In this document: piece by piece, positions 1 to 9,318 of the stretch
How the letters are laid out: each line of letters starts with the position of its first letter
Position numbering within the stretch: the first letter of the stretch is position 1
Assembly (NCBI GenBank): GCA_964291635.2
Contig: OZ219906.1
Span: forward strand, 124,001 to 188,000
DNA: 64,000 nucleotides
Source of the DNA: JAPPHA01 sp964291635
GTDB lineage: Bacteria; Pseudomonadota; Alphaproteobacteria; Rhodobacterales; Rhodobacteraceae
Direction: 5' to 3'
Translations under genes and position numbers: made by a program
Notes under the pieces: model-generated
Told to the model about the DNA's origin: nothing
The model's database searches: none
The model's input: the letters and a program-made list of their open reading frames with translations, nothing else

Positions 1-704
1 GGGGACCGGTTTTCCCGGTAACGCGGTCCGGCAGGCTGCCGCGTCCTTCCTCGATACATCTCGATCAGGCATACCTGTACAGCTTTGGCGAAATGCTGAT
101 CCCCAGGCACCTCTGGCAAACCCTGCAACGCTTCGGCGTTTGGATCGAGCCGGCCATCGTCGCCGAATGGAGCCGCCTCATCCGGTCCTACGCGTCACGT
201 CGGGGCACCCGGGTTGACGACAACGTGCTGGCAGCGGCGATGACATGGGATGAGCCGGGCCGGGACGTACGGCTGGCGCGTGAACGGGCGTTGGAAATGT
301 CAGCCCACGGGAACCTGTATTGCGTTTGGAGCGGCAGGCGCCTGGATCAAAAGAACCTGGATGTTGATCATTGCCTTCCATGGATAGCGTGGCCCTGCGG
401 CGATCTCTGGAACCTGATGCCGACACACCGGGCTGTAAACCAGCACGAAAAGAGAGCCCGCCTGCCGGGCGATCGCCTTCTTCGATCGGCGCAGGACAGG
501 GTCCTGAACTGGTGGGGGTCAGCTTATGTGGACAGCATGCCGACAATCTCCGATCGATTCTGGCTTGAGGCGAATTCGAGCCTTCCTGCCATCCGCACCA
601 GGAAAGGAACCCTGGGCGACATCTTCGATGCCGTTTGTTTTCAGAGGATACGTCTGAAGCATGACCAGCAAGTTCCCGAATGGATGGGAGAAAAATACTT
701 TTGA
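1..704 (+). CDS. HNH-endonuclease-like protein, 5' end outside the window
   Basis: The reading frame is open from the left edge, so the ATG at 93 (203 residues) is probably internal and the gene begins outside the window. The centre has an HNH-like arrangement: a Cys-Val-Trp-Ser-Gly segment, then LDVDHCLPWIAWPCGDLWN, then a tract with 'MPTHRAVNQHEK' that would supply the second Asn/His. HNH domains of this kind bind one metal ion and cut DNA; they occur alone in phages and next to restriction systems. No methylase or restriction partner is visible. The C-terminal 70 residues match nothing I recognise. Substrate and partner are unknown. Confidence 0.6.
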   Translation, partial: GPVFPVTRSGRLPRPSSIHLDQAYLYSFGEMLIPRHLWQTLQRFGVWIEPAIVAEWSRLIRSYASRRGTRVDDNVLAAAMTWDEPGRDVRLARERALEMSAHGNLYCVWSGRRLDQKNLDVDHCLPWIAWPCGDLWNLMPTHRAVNQHEKRARLPGDRLLRSAQDRVLNWWGSAYVDSMPTISDRFWLEANSSLPAIRTRKGTLGDIFDAVCFQRIRLKHDQQVPEWMGEKYF

Positions 705-1016
705 ACTCCTTGGGCGGCCCTGCGCGGTCAGTCTTTCGCCGAGGACCAACGTGCGGGATTGAAAGCCATTGCGGTCATCTCGTGCACGAAACGGTGCCTG
801 AGGTTGTGACATCGCAGGTTCTCCGGCCAAGCGCGCACGGATGCGGCGCCAGAACTGACACGTCGTCGGCAGTGAAAGCAAATGCCGATGGCCTGACGCG
901 ACCGCTCTTCCCCGTTGACGTCATTCCGTCCGGTTCATGAGATCGAGATGGCCCCAGGATTTCCGCCGCACCGGAATCGCACAATCGATGATGCGGTGAA
1001 ACGCGGCGACGGCAAT
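705..1016. other. Intergenic, no gene seen
   Basis: About 310 bases lie between two convergent genes. Short open frames exist on both strands but have no ribosome site, family motif or coherent composition. I see no strong hairpin followed by a T run. Confidence 0.5.
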
Positions 1017-2375
1017 TCAAGAGGTTACATGACCGAGCGCTTCATCGATCGAGGAAATCACCGTCTGGATGTCCTCGGACGAAATGATCAGGGGTGGAGA
1101 CAGCAAGATGATGTGGCCCGAAATCCTGACCATGACGCCGGTTTCGTAGGCGCGGCGCTGCACAGCTGCAGCAACAGAACCTTCCACTGGCGTCTTGCTG
1201 TCACGGTCAGCGACAAGCTCGATCGCAGTCATGAGACCGTGTCCGCCGCGTACATTGCCGACGAGATCGTGCTTGTCTGCAAGCGCAGTCAGTCCCTCGA
1301 AGAGTTCGGTTCCGCGGGCAGCCGCGTTGACCACGACGTTCTGGCGCCGTGTCTCCTCGAGACAGGCAATTCCGGCGGCGGCGCCGACCGGATGGGCGGA
1401 ATAGGTGTAACCGTGCCCGATGTTTGCCCGGCCTGACGTATCGCTTTCGAAGACATCGGCGACCTTCCCTGACACCAGCGCAGCACCGAACGGAAAATAG
1501 CCGGAGGTGATTGCCTTTGCGATCGACATGAGATCGGGACGAACCCCCCAATGCCTCGCCCCGCTCCAGTCACCCGTTCGCCCGAACCCGGTTATCACTT
1601 CATCCGAAATCAGCAGGATTCCGTGACGTTCGCAGATTTCCCTGACGCGTGGCATGAAGGTGGCGTGCGGCACGATTACTCCACCGGCACCGAGAATCGG
1701 CTCCATGATGAAGGCCGCGATCGTCTCGGCTCCCTGAAACGCGATCTCGTCTTCGAGTGCACACGCACAGTTTTCCGCCAGCCGTTCGGGGTCGGTCTCA
1801 TTGAACGGGTTCCGGTAGGTGTAAGGTGAGGCAATGTGAAAGCAACCGGCAAGCAGCGGTTCGTAAGCGGTCCGGAACCGGTTGTTTCCGTTGACGGACG
1901 CTCCACCGAAATGTGTCCCGTGATACCCCTTCTTGAGCGAGAGGAACTTGGTTCGCCCGGGTTCCCCCCGCGCGAAATGGTACTGCCTGGCCAGCCTGAG
2001 GCAGGTTTCAACCGAATCCGAACCACCGGAGGTGAAAAACGCCCTGACCATTCCCTCGGGCCTGAACCACTCCTGGAGTTCAAAGGACAGCTCCACCGCC
2101 GCGTCATTCGTGGTGCCCGCAAATCCGGAGTAGTACGGCAGCCTGGACAGCTGGTCCGCGATCGCTGTCTTGATCGGCTCACAAGAAAACCCGAGATTGA
2201 CGTTCCAGAGACCGCCGACCGCGTCGATCGTTTCATGTCCGTCTATGTCGCGGATTCTGACGCCGGAAGCAGACGTGATGATCGTCGGTGCGTTTTCAAG
2301 CGAATCCCTCGGATGACCCATCGGATGCCAGAGGTACCTGGCATTGTTTTCCTTCAGAAAATTTGAATCCTTCAC
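1017..2375 (-). CDS. Class III (omega) aminotransferase, PLP-dependent
   Basis: Transfers an amino group from an omega-amino acid or amine to pyruvate or a 2-oxoacid, using PLP in the cytoplasm. A longer frame runs to 2456, but a GGAGG at 2381-2385 sits five bases before a GTG at 2375, giving about 452 residues, the usual family length. The protein then begins VKDSNF and soon reaches 'YLWHPMGHP', typical of the N-terminus. Family marks are the phosphate-binding FTSGGSDSVET, the cofactor aspartate in LISDEVITGFGRTG, and the lysine in SIAKAITSGYFP. It is monocistronic, with a 1 kb gap separating it from the ABC operon upstream on the same strand. The amine substrate cannot be read from sequence; beta-alanine, taurine or a polyamine are options. 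Confidence 0.88.
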   Translation of the reverse strand: MKDSNFLKENNARYLWHPMGHPRDSLENAPTIITSASGVRIRDIDGHETIDAVGGLWNVNLGFSCEPIKTAIADQLSRLPYYSGFAGTTNDAAVELSFELQEWFRPEGMVRAFFTSGGSDSVETCLRLARQYHFARGEPGRTKFLSLKKGYHGTHFGGASVNGNNRFRTAYEPLLAGCFHIASPYTYRNPFNETDPERLAENCACALEDEIAFQGAETIAAFIMEPILGAGGVIVPHATFMPRVREICERHGILLISDEVITGFGRTGDWSGARHWGVRPDLMSIAKAITSGYFPFGAALVSGKVADVFESDTSGRANIGHGYTYSAHPVGAAAGIACLEETRRQNVVVNAAARGTELFEGLTALADKHDLVGNVRGGHGLMTAIELVADRDSKTPVEGSVAAAVQRRAYETGVMVRISGHIILLSPPLIISSEDIQTVISSIDEALGHVTS

Positions 2376-3393
2376 TCCTGCCTCCCTGTTTCTGACCGGA
2401 TGAGTGGAATCCCGAAACAACCTCTGCCGCCACTCACCGAATGATCCGTTCTCCACCGGAACATGAATGTCAAGGTCCGGTGCACGAATCCTTTAGGATA
2501 CCGGCTCCCTCGCCGCTTATTCCGCTGCGATGCCGATTTTTCGGTCGGCCTTCTGTTGCTAAAATTCGGAGAAGTCTGTTTGAGCAGCCGACCCGTACGA
2601 ATCTCCAGAAATGACATTCGGGACCCTACCCGTACGCGATGATCATATCGCCGGTCACAAGCGCATCGGAGGCCTTGGGCTCTGCCCTGCCACCCCTTCC
2701 CGTCGGTTCGTCTTTTACACTTTCGTGGTTGCGTTCGTGCCAATATGAATTCGGTACCACGGAGGCCCGGGATTACATCGCAATCATTACACCTGCGGAT
2801 ATGCTGCACGCGCAGGTTCCCCTGTCGTGGAGTGTGTGCGAAAACCGGACTTCCGGCGGGAGATCAGTCGCAAAATGATGGCACAACTCTCATGATGCGC
2901 GCCTTCTCGCCACGATGCGCGATATCGATCCGAAGGTCGTGCGAAACGACAAGAAATCAATCGGAACTGCTCCGGGAAACCTTGTGTTCAGCCCAGTAAG
3001 CTCCGGTCACGCAGTTCTGTCACTTTGTGGAGGTATCCTCGTCACCCCCGGCGACCGCACACTTTTCGCCGAAATCCCAAGCCACTCCGCATTTTGGCCG
3101 AATTCGCAAGCGTGCCGTTGAAGGCCCGGCGGGTCAAAGGCAAGATCCTGAACAGTTCGTGTGCGTTGCGGAAAACCGTCACGAGAAAACCGGAACGTCA
3201 GCAACTCGTTTCGTGATTCCGGAATTCCGGTTTCCGGAACAACGTTGCCGCATACCCGGCGGTCGCGGAAGGCAATACCGCTGCTTTTTGTTGGTGATTT
3301 CGAAACAGGAAAGGTAGCTCCGCCCCTGTTTCAAACCAGGCGGCAGCATTGGTGCGGCGGCAGGCGGCATCAATCGACGAAGCGAGTTCAAGT
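2376..3393. other. 1 kb intergenic stretch, no gene recognised
   Basis: It holds only short frames without ribosome sites or family resemblance. A GGAATTCCGG-like tract near 3215-3240 is locally palindromic. The stretch may include the aminotransferase promoter next to 2375 and decayed sequence behind the ATPase gene, but nothing specific can be supported. Confidence 0.4.
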
Positions 3394-4509
3394 CTAAACT
3401 ACGCGCGCGCCGGTTTCTGCTTCAAATACATGTGCGAGGGGCAAATCCAGGCGAAGCATGAGCCGTTTCCCTGGGACCGTATCGAATCTACCCCGAACCA
3501 GGATCGTGATCTCTCCGTACTCCGCGGACACAACGATAAGAGTGTCGAGACCGGTAACCTCGACAATAACCACATCTGCCGGAATCCCTCCGTCAAGACC
3601 GTCGCGACCAGAACCCGGCTTGGTTTCCGCCAAAGAGATATGTTCAGGTCGCACCCCCAGATAGTATTGCCGGCCCGGATCGATTCTATCTGCGACCGGC
3701 AGCGTATCTTCCGGAATGGGGATCGGACTGCCGTTCTCAGGGACGAAACCAAGACCATGGCCTGCCCGTTCGAAGGTACCCAACGTCAGGTTCATGGCTG
3801 GCGAACCGATGAAGCCCGCCACGAAGACATTCGCCGGCCTGTCGTAGAGTTCGAGCGGAGTGCCTGTTTGCTCGACCCTGCCTTCGCGCAGTATGATGAC
3901 CTGCTCGGCCATCGTCATCGCCTCGACCTGATCATGGGTAACGAAGATCATGGTCGTCCCCAGGCGTTGATGGAGTCGCTTTATCTCCGCGCGCATCTGG
4001 ACACGGAGTTTGGCATCCAGATTGGACAGGGGTTCGTCAAAAAGAAACACCTTGGGGTCGCGCACAATCGCCCGGCCCATCGCAACTCTCTGTCGCTGAC
4101 CACCCGACAAGTGCCGCGGGTAACGGTCCAGCAAGTCTTCAATGGCGAGGATTCGTGCAGCTTCCCACATTCGTTCGTTGCTTTCCGCACGGGTGCTTCG
4201 CGCCATCCGCAATGAGAAAAGCATGTTTTCCGCGACCGTCATGTGCGGGTATAGCGCGTAGTTCTGGAACACCATCGCCACGTCGCGATCCTTGGGAGCA
4301 AGGTAATTCATTGCCTTGCCGTCAATATAGATCTCGCCGTAGTCGATGTGCTCCAACCCGGCGATCATGCGCAGCAAGGTGGACTTGCCACAACCGGAAG
4401 GCCCGATCAGCGCGACAAATCCCCCACTGGGAACTTCGAAATCGACGTCGCGAAGCACGGATTCGCTCCCGAAGTCCTTGCCGACCGATCTGAACACGAC
4501 ATTTGCCAT
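3394..4509 (-). CDS. ABC transporter ATPase, MalK/UgpC type
   Basis: Energises import through two carbohydrate-type permeases on the cytoplasmic membrane face. The protein has 371 residues, with Walker A GPSGCGKST near residue 37, Q-loop VFQNYALYPHMT, signature LSGGQRQRVAMGRA, Walker B VFLFDEPLSNLD and H-loop VTHDQVEAM. A C-terminal extension of about 130 residues fits the OB/TOBE regulatory domain of MalK-type subunits. It is the last gene of a minus-strand operon, 15 bases after the NMT1-like gene. The permeases at 6.4-8.2 kb and the binding protein at 9.3 kb lack another ATPase nearby, so this is their likely motor. Substrate class is inferred only from the family. Confidence 0.9.
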   Translation of the reverse strand: MANVVFRSVGKDFGSESVLRDVDFEVPSGGFVALIGPSGCGKSTLLRMIAGLEHIDYGEIYIDGKAMNYLAPKDRDVAMVFQNYALYPHMTVAENMLFSLRMARSTRAESNERMWEAARILAIEDLLDRYPRHLSGGQRQRVAMGRAIVRDPKVFLFDEPLSNLDAKLRVQMRAEIKRLHQRLGTTMIFVTHDQVEAMTMAEQVIILREGRVEQTGTPLELYDRPANVFVAGFIGSPAMNLTLGTFERAGHGLGFVPENGSPIPIPEDTLPVADRIDPGRQYYLGVRPEHISLAETKPGSGRDGLDGGIPADVVIVEVTGLDTLIVVSAEYGEITILVRGRFDTVPGKRLMLRLDLPLAHVFEAETGARVV

Positions 4510-4524
4510 CGGTGCCTCGTGCTT

Positions 4525-5502
4525 CTATCCGGCATCCGGGGCTGATGTTGCATCCGGGGCCGCAGGCCGTACCTGCCTGCTTCTCCCCTCCCCGTCAGAT
4601 CCACATGGCCAGAACGAAGCGTCAAACGCGCACGAGAGGGACGTGCCGGGTGGAACGATTCCAAGTTTCCGATAGGCGCGCAGATTTCCGGCCCAACGTT
4701 CCTGGTCTATGCATCCAATGCCATCGACCGCGTCTCCACCCGTGACGAGTTTGTGTACGAGGCGAAGGGACATGATTTCCTGTTCCGGATCCGCCATTCG
4801 TGCGCCAACGCGGCGAATCGACGCGGCCGCCTGTTCAAGGTCCTCCAGGCAGGCACGCCAGCCCGCAAATGATGCATGGAGGAACCGTTCGTAGTGCTGG
4901 CGATGTTCAGCAAGCATTGCATCGCTTGCGAAGATCACTTGCGCGTAAGGGTGCAGTTTCCGATGCCGCAGCGTGAAGGTCGAGACGGCCAGGCCACGGG
5001 CAGCCAGTTCAATTGGTTCGGCAACTGCATAGCCCTGCACGGCATCGTACCGTCGCGAGGGCAGATTATCGAGATCATGCGTTACCTCGACGAGGTCAAG
5101 TTCGCTGCGGCGGATACCGTGAAGATCCAGCAACCCTTCCAGTATGCGGATTCCGTCACAATGCATGGCGACACGTTTGCCGCGCAGATCGGCGATCGAC
5201 CGGATTCCCGAATCCGGGCGACTCATGACGACCAACGGCGTTTGCCGGAACATCGCGGCCATGGCACTGACCTGTGCGCACCCACGGGCTCTTGCCGCAA
5301 CAACGAGGTTGTCTTCTGCCGAACCGGCGCACAGGCCGCCCGCAACCACTTTCTCCACAATGCCACGCCCGTCTTCAACCCAGGGGACCAGTTGGACGTC
5401 GAGGCCGGCATCACGGTACAGCCCACGGTCGAGCGCCCAGCAAATTCCGGCAAACTGGGCGTTCGGAAGCCAGTCCAGGTAGAAGGCGAAGTCCCGGCGC
5501 AC
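4525..5502 (-). CDS. NMT1/THI5-like substrate-binding protein without signal peptide
   Basis: 325 residues of periplasmic-binding-protein type II fold, NMT1/THI5/ThiY family. The sequence opens directly with the mature motif 'FYLDWLPNAQFAGICWALDRG', followed by GLDVQLVPW, 'DLRGKRVAM' and a Tyr-rich hinge. The start is a GTG at 5502, and no hydrophobic leader exists at or near it. Relatives bind formylaminopyrimidine or similar pyrimidines outside the cell; yeast THI5 is instead a cytosolic enzyme. The CCCFC motif of THI5 is absent. It lies between a NIF3-like gene and the ABC ATPase although the operon already has a sugar-type binding protein. It may be a cytosolic ligand-binding protein or enzyme, or may have lost its leader. 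The last 40 residues are low complexity. Confidence 0.75.
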   Translation of the reverse strand: MRRDFAFYLDWLPNAQFAGICWALDRGLYRDAGLDVQLVPWVEDGRGIVEKVVAGGLCAGSAEDNLVVAARARGCAQVSAMAAMFRQTPLVVMSRPDSGIRSIADLRGKRVAMHCDGIRILEGLLDLHGIRRSELDLVEVTHDLDNLPSRRYDAVQGYAVAEPIELAARGLAVSTFTLRHRKLHPYAQVIFASDAMLAEHRQHYERFLHASFAGWRACLEDLEQAAASIRRVGARMADPEQEIMSLRLVHKLVTGGDAVDGIGCIDQERWAGNLRAYRKLGIVPPGTSLSCAFDASFWPCGSDGEGRSRQVRPAAPDATSAPDAG

Positions 5503-5558
5503 CTAGATCACCGCGGCCGGGGCCAGTTGAACATGTGTTGCGTATGCGGCCGTGTCTT

Positions 5559-6365
5559 TCATACGAAATTGTCCGGATCAACGGTATCGATGTACTCGAC
5601 CCGCATGTCGGGAAAGCGTGACTTCAACCACTCGCAACAGGCCAGCATGCCAGGTGTTTCGGTGGCGCAATGCCCGCCGGTAATCATCGCTAATCCGCTG
5701 TCGCGCGCGAACTCCAGGTCTCGCCATTCCACGACCTCACCGGTCAGGGCAGCGTCGCAGCCGTGTCTGACCGCGCGGGTCACGATGTCGATGGCCCCCG
5801 GGCTGCCCCAATCCAGCGAAATCTTGCGAACTTCGCGTTCGGGGTCGCCGCAAAACCGGATGCCGGACTTTCCGAGCCGCGCGGCGATGTGAGCCGCGAT
5901 GTCCTTGAGTGACGACGCCGGGGGCGCATAGATGTAGTCAGGGGCTACCTGAACATCGCTCCAGCCGAGGGTCCGGGCGAGCGCATAGCCCATCCCGAAC
6001 TCCGGGAACTGGTCCCACCCGTCGTGAAAACGGTGGACGACGAGGTTGTTTTCGTCGATCAGGCATTGTTTTCGCCGCCCCGGAGGGGTTGCCTTCTTTT
6101 CGGGCAGGTCTTTCGCAGGCGTGTGCCGCTCGTCTCCGTAGGGATAGAAATAGGGATGGTGGTAGAAGACCGGTTCGTGAGCGAGCACGAAATTCAACCC
6201 GCGATCCGCGGCACGCTCCAGAACATCGATGTTTGGCAACCATGTCACGGCAATGCCGGAGACCTCGGCATCCGGGTCACCGGCCATGATACCGTCCACT
6301 TCGTCCTCGGGGGTATGCGGCGGGGCCTCGCGGGCCAGCCACTGGTCAAGTTCTGATGCGCGCAT
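5559..6365 (-). CDS. NIF3 family (DUF34) metal-binding protein
   Basis: NIF3/YbgI-family proteins bind two metal ions between an N- and a C-terminal half and have no settled reaction; some are annotated as GTP cyclohydrolase I type 2 homologues. Visible motifs are 'NFVLAHEPVFYHH' in the N-terminal half, which corresponds to the metal-binding His cluster, and LTGEVVEWRDLEFARDSG plus 'MITGGHCATETPGM' in the C-terminal half, matching the family GH-x-E pattern. The frame extends to a TTG at 6386, but the ATG at 6365 has AAAGGA about eight bases upstream and is preferred (268 residues). It starts 31 bases after the permease stop, so it is part of the transporter operon and probably processes the imported compound or a metal cofactor. 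Confidence 0.78.
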   Translation of the reverse strand: MRASELDQWLAREAPPHTPEDEVDGIMAGDPDAEVSGIAVTWLPNIDVLERAADRGLNFVLAHEPVFYHHPYFYPYGDERHTPAKDLPEKKATPPGRRKQCLIDENNLVVHRFHDGWDQFPEFGMGYALARTLGWSDVQVAPDYIYAPPASSLKDIAAHIAARLGKSGIRFCGDPEREVRKISLDWGSPGAIDIVTRAVRHGCDAALTGEVVEWRDLEFARDSGLAMITGGHCATETPGMLACCEWLKSRFPDMRVEYIDTVDPDNFV

Positions 6366-6396
6366 TTGCGTAATCCTTTCATTCAACCTCGGGATT

Positions 6397-7275
6397 TCAT
6401 TCGAAGCCCCCGGCCGCGAAACCGCGTACCAGGTGTTTTTGCAGCAACAGGAAGATCAGAAGGATCGGAATCGTTGCCACCGTGCTGGCTGCCATGAGCA
6501 GGCCGAACTTGATGTTCTGGCCACCTCCCGTAAGTGCGTCAAGCGTGATTGTAATCGTCCTCAGCCTGTCGCCGTTGATCAGTACGGCCGGATAAAGATA
6601 CTCGCCCCAGCACAGGATAAAGACAAAGATCGAAGTCGACACGACTCCCGGCAGGGCCTGAGGCATGGCAATCAGGAAAAATGCCTGGAAACGGTTCGCC
6701 CCGTCGACAACGGCAGCCTCTTCCATGGTTTTCGGAATCGTCTGGAAACAGGCGCGCATCATCCAGATGCCCAGTGGCAGTGTGAAGCTGAGGTAGCTGA
6801 GAATGAGACCGGCATGCGTGTTCACCAGCCCTGCCATCCGCAACCCGATGTAGAACGGGATGATCAGGACGATCGACGGGACCATGTAGGCATACAGGCT
6901 GATGCGCGCAATCCACTCCGCGGCTGGCGTCAAAAACCTCGTCAACACGTAGGCGCTCATGGAGGCAAGTAAGACAGTGACGACGGTCACGAAACAGGAG
7001 ATCCACGCGGTGTTGAAGAGATGCCAAAGAATACTGGTCTGTTCGAACAGATCGGCGTAGTTCTTGAGAGTGATTTCTCGCGGGATCAGGGTCCGCTCGA
7101 TCGAAATTTCCCGGAAGTTCTTTATCGAGGCGGTTACCATCCAGTAGAACGGAAACAGGACGAGGAACAGGAGGGAGACGACTCCCCCGTAGATCGAGAT
7201 GGACTTGAGCAGAGGTGTCCTGCGCCTGTTGCGGCGTGCGGCGTGCGGCTGAACTGTTCCGGGTTCGAGGGTCAT
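6397..7275 (-). CDS. ABC transporter permease, MalG type
   Basis: Inner-membrane permease of a carbohydrate-type (CUT1) importer, about 293 residues with six predicted hydrophobic spans. The EAA loop reads 'EEAAVVDGANRFQAFFLIAMPQ' and would contact the ATPase. A longer open frame reaches 7668, but its first 131 residues are hydrophilic shadow sequence over the upstream gene. The ATG at 7275 forms an ATGA overlap with the upstream permease stop, which strongly supports that start and translational coupling. It ends 31 bases before the NIF3-like start. Confidence 0.9.
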   Translation of the reverse strand: MTLEPGTVQPHAARRNRRRTPLLKSISIYGGVVSLLFLVLFPFYWMVTASIKNFREISIERTLIPREITLKNYADLFEQTSILWHLFNTAWISCFVTVVTVLLASMSAYVLTRFLTPAAEWIARISLYAYMVPSIVLIIPFYIGLRMAGLVNTHAGLILSYLSFTLPLGIWMMRACFQTIPKTMEEAAVVDGANRFQAFFLIAMPQALPGVVSTSIFVFILCWGEYLYPAVLINGDRLRTITITLDALTGGGQNIKFGLLMAASTVATIPILLIFLLLQKHLVRGFAAGGFE

Positions 7276-8210
7276 GCCGTGTCGTAAGCCTTGCGTAACC
7301 GTGCGCCGACGCGGAAGTGAACCGCCGCCAGCAGTGTCACAAACACCATGAGGGATACGGCCACCGCCGAGGCATGGCCCATCCGGAACAATCCGAATGC
7401 CTCCTTGTAGGCCATGATTGGCAGCACTTCGGTGGCTCCGATGGGGCCGCCCTCCGTCAGCAGCCAGATCATGTCGTAGTTTCGAAAGGCCCAGATCGCA
7501 CGGATCAGCACCACGATCATGAGTGCCGGCGCCAGAAGCGGCAGGGTCAGAAAGGTGAAACGCCTCACAGGCCCTGCCCCATCCAACGCAGCCGCCTCGT
7601 AGATGTTGTCGGGCACGTTCTGTATTGCAGCCAGGAGGGTGATCGCGGCAAAGGGGAACCACGTCCATGCAGAAATCAGGATGACCGCCATCATTGCGAA
7701 TCGTTGATCCCCGAGCCAGGGTACCGAGATGGTTTGTGCACCGACAAAGCTGAGGAAATCGTTCAGGATGCCGCGGCCGGAGAAAATGAATTTCCAGATG
7801 AAGGCAACGACGATGGACGGAACAATATAGGGAAAGATCACGAGCGCCCGCAGCGGACCGCGTCCCCGGAAGTTGCAGTCAAGCAGGATGGCGATGGCAA
7901 GGCCAAACACGGTGGCCACCAGGGTCGAGCCGACCGTAAAGACGACACCGTTCCAGAATGCGAACCAGAAATCGGTGTCGGTCAAAATGTCGGCGTAGTT
8001 CGCGAGACCGATGAATCGCCAGTTCCGCGTCAGGGTGTTCTGAATGAAGAAGCCGAGGACAACCGTGTAGATGATCGGCAAGGCAACAACGAGCGCAATC
8101 ACGATGGAGGTTGGCCCGAGCGCCGCGTAGTAGAAAATACGTTCGTCGCGGAATCTCAGGCGTGGACTGCGCTGGGTTCGGCGTGCCGAATTTTCCGACG
8201 GGTAAGCCAA
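7272..8210 (-). CDS. ABC transporter permease, MalF type
   Basis: Second inner-membrane permease of the CUT1 importer, with six hydrophobic spans and the EAA loop 'YEAAALDGAGPVRRFTFLTLPLL'. The open frame continues to an ATG at 8519, but residues 1-103 of that reading are Arg/Asp-rich and unlike any permease. A TTG at 8210 preceded nine bases upstream by GAGG (8220-8223) gives a protein of 312 residues, the usual MalF-like length for this group, so I prefer it; the true start is uncertain. The 3' end overlaps the next permease by ATGA. An unusual 1.1 kb gap separates it from the binding-protein gene upstream. Confidence 0.85.
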   Translation of the reverse strand: MAYPSENSARRTQRSPRLRFRDERIFYYAALGPTSIVIALVVALPIIYTVVLGFFIQNTLTRNWRFIGLANYADILTDTDFWFAFWNGVVFTVGSTLVATVFGLAIAILLDCNFRGRGPLRALVIFPYIVPSIVVAFIWKFIFSGRGILNDFLSFVGAQTISVPWLGDQRFAMMAVILISAWTWFPFAAITLLAAIQNVPDNIYEAAALDGAGPVRRFTFLTLPLLAPALMIVVLIRAIWAFRNYDMIWLLTEGGPIGATEVLPIMAYKEAFGLFRMGHASAVAVSLMVFVTLLAAVHFRVGARLRKAYDTA

Positions 8211-9318
8211 TCTGCCAAACCTCAGGCTGACGGTGTCGACGTGCCGGATACCGGCATTTGAGACATCCCTAGGATCCTGTTTCCTCCGGAAGCCGTCAAC
8301 CCGCAAACGGCCGTCTTCGCGATCCAAGTGACCGTGGAAGACCGGCGGACGCGTGGCGACATTTCCTGTCCCCGTTTTCTCCGGCTCAACTTCGCACCCG
8401 GCAAAATGCCGCTGCAAGCAGGTCGCGCACAACCGCCACGTCCGGAAACACTCCCACAGCACCTCCGGTCGACCATCCTCGAGACGTGATCGCCATGGAT
8501 CCCAACGCGAGATTTGCACACTTCTGGCAGGACCCGGTCATGCTGTGTGCAAGGCTGCAACATCATGGAAACCACGCGCCCCGCAAGCATGTTGACGGCG
8601 CGTGCCGGGCGTCCGGCCTCGATGCCGCGCAGATTCCGTCCGGTACTTGGTGCAGAACGTACAGGTTCCAGTGACACGGGGTTCTCGAGCGAATCATCGT
8701 TCGAGGACATGCGATGCGAATTCGCCGGGCCCGACAAAACCCCGGTGGATCGTTCGGTGGACGAAACGCCAATCGCCCGGACCCGACGCATCCTGATGCG
8801 GCCCCTGTCGAAACGGGAGACCCGGAGACCGCAGCCAGCACGGGCAGGCGCAATACCCCCCTCGGCCGGAACGCAACGTGGATGAACGCGACGCCCTGTC
8901 AACCGGGCAGGACGTGAAGCGCTGGCGGAAACGGGGACCCAATTTCCTCTCCGTCAATGGCGGGCGTCACCTCGCCCGGAGGGGCACGGTCCAGACCACT
9001 CTCGATACCTTCCCGGATGCACGTGACCGACCGGGATCGCATCAGGTCGGCCCGGAGGCGTCCCGGCAGGGCGTTTCACGCACGCCCTCTACGTCTTCCC
9101 TCGAAGACGCCGCAGTGGGCGCCTGCGCGACACTACCGCTGCGCCGACCCCAGAACTCCGATTCTGATGCGGGGCGCGCAACTGCCAGCCGATGGTTGCC
9201 GCGAAGCACGATCGAAACGAGGCCGAACGTCCCCGAGGGAATTCCCTTCCGACAGATCGAGCAAAGGACGCGCGGGGTCCGGGCCGAACCCGGTTTCCCC
9301 GCACTGAATCCCTCGAGC
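8211..9318. other. 1.1 kb gap inside an ABC operon, no gene recognised
   Basis: This stretch separates the binding-protein gene from its permeases. The longest frames (for example 8222-8902 on the minus strand) are Arg/Ser/Pro-rich and show no family motif, ribosome site or membrane segment, so I treat them as chance frames in GC-rich DNA. It may be the residue of a deleted gene or an inserted sequence, but nothing identifies it. Confidence 0.4.

Noticed and set aside
3210..3245. GGAATTCCGG-rich palindromic tract as an operator
   Set aside because: It lies far from any gene start and the symmetry is imperfect and short.
8222..8902. Long minus-strand open frame (226 codons) in the gap of the first ABC operon
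   Set aside because: Arg/Ser/Pro-rich, no ribosome site or motif, and the composition resembles shadow frames of GC-rich DNA.
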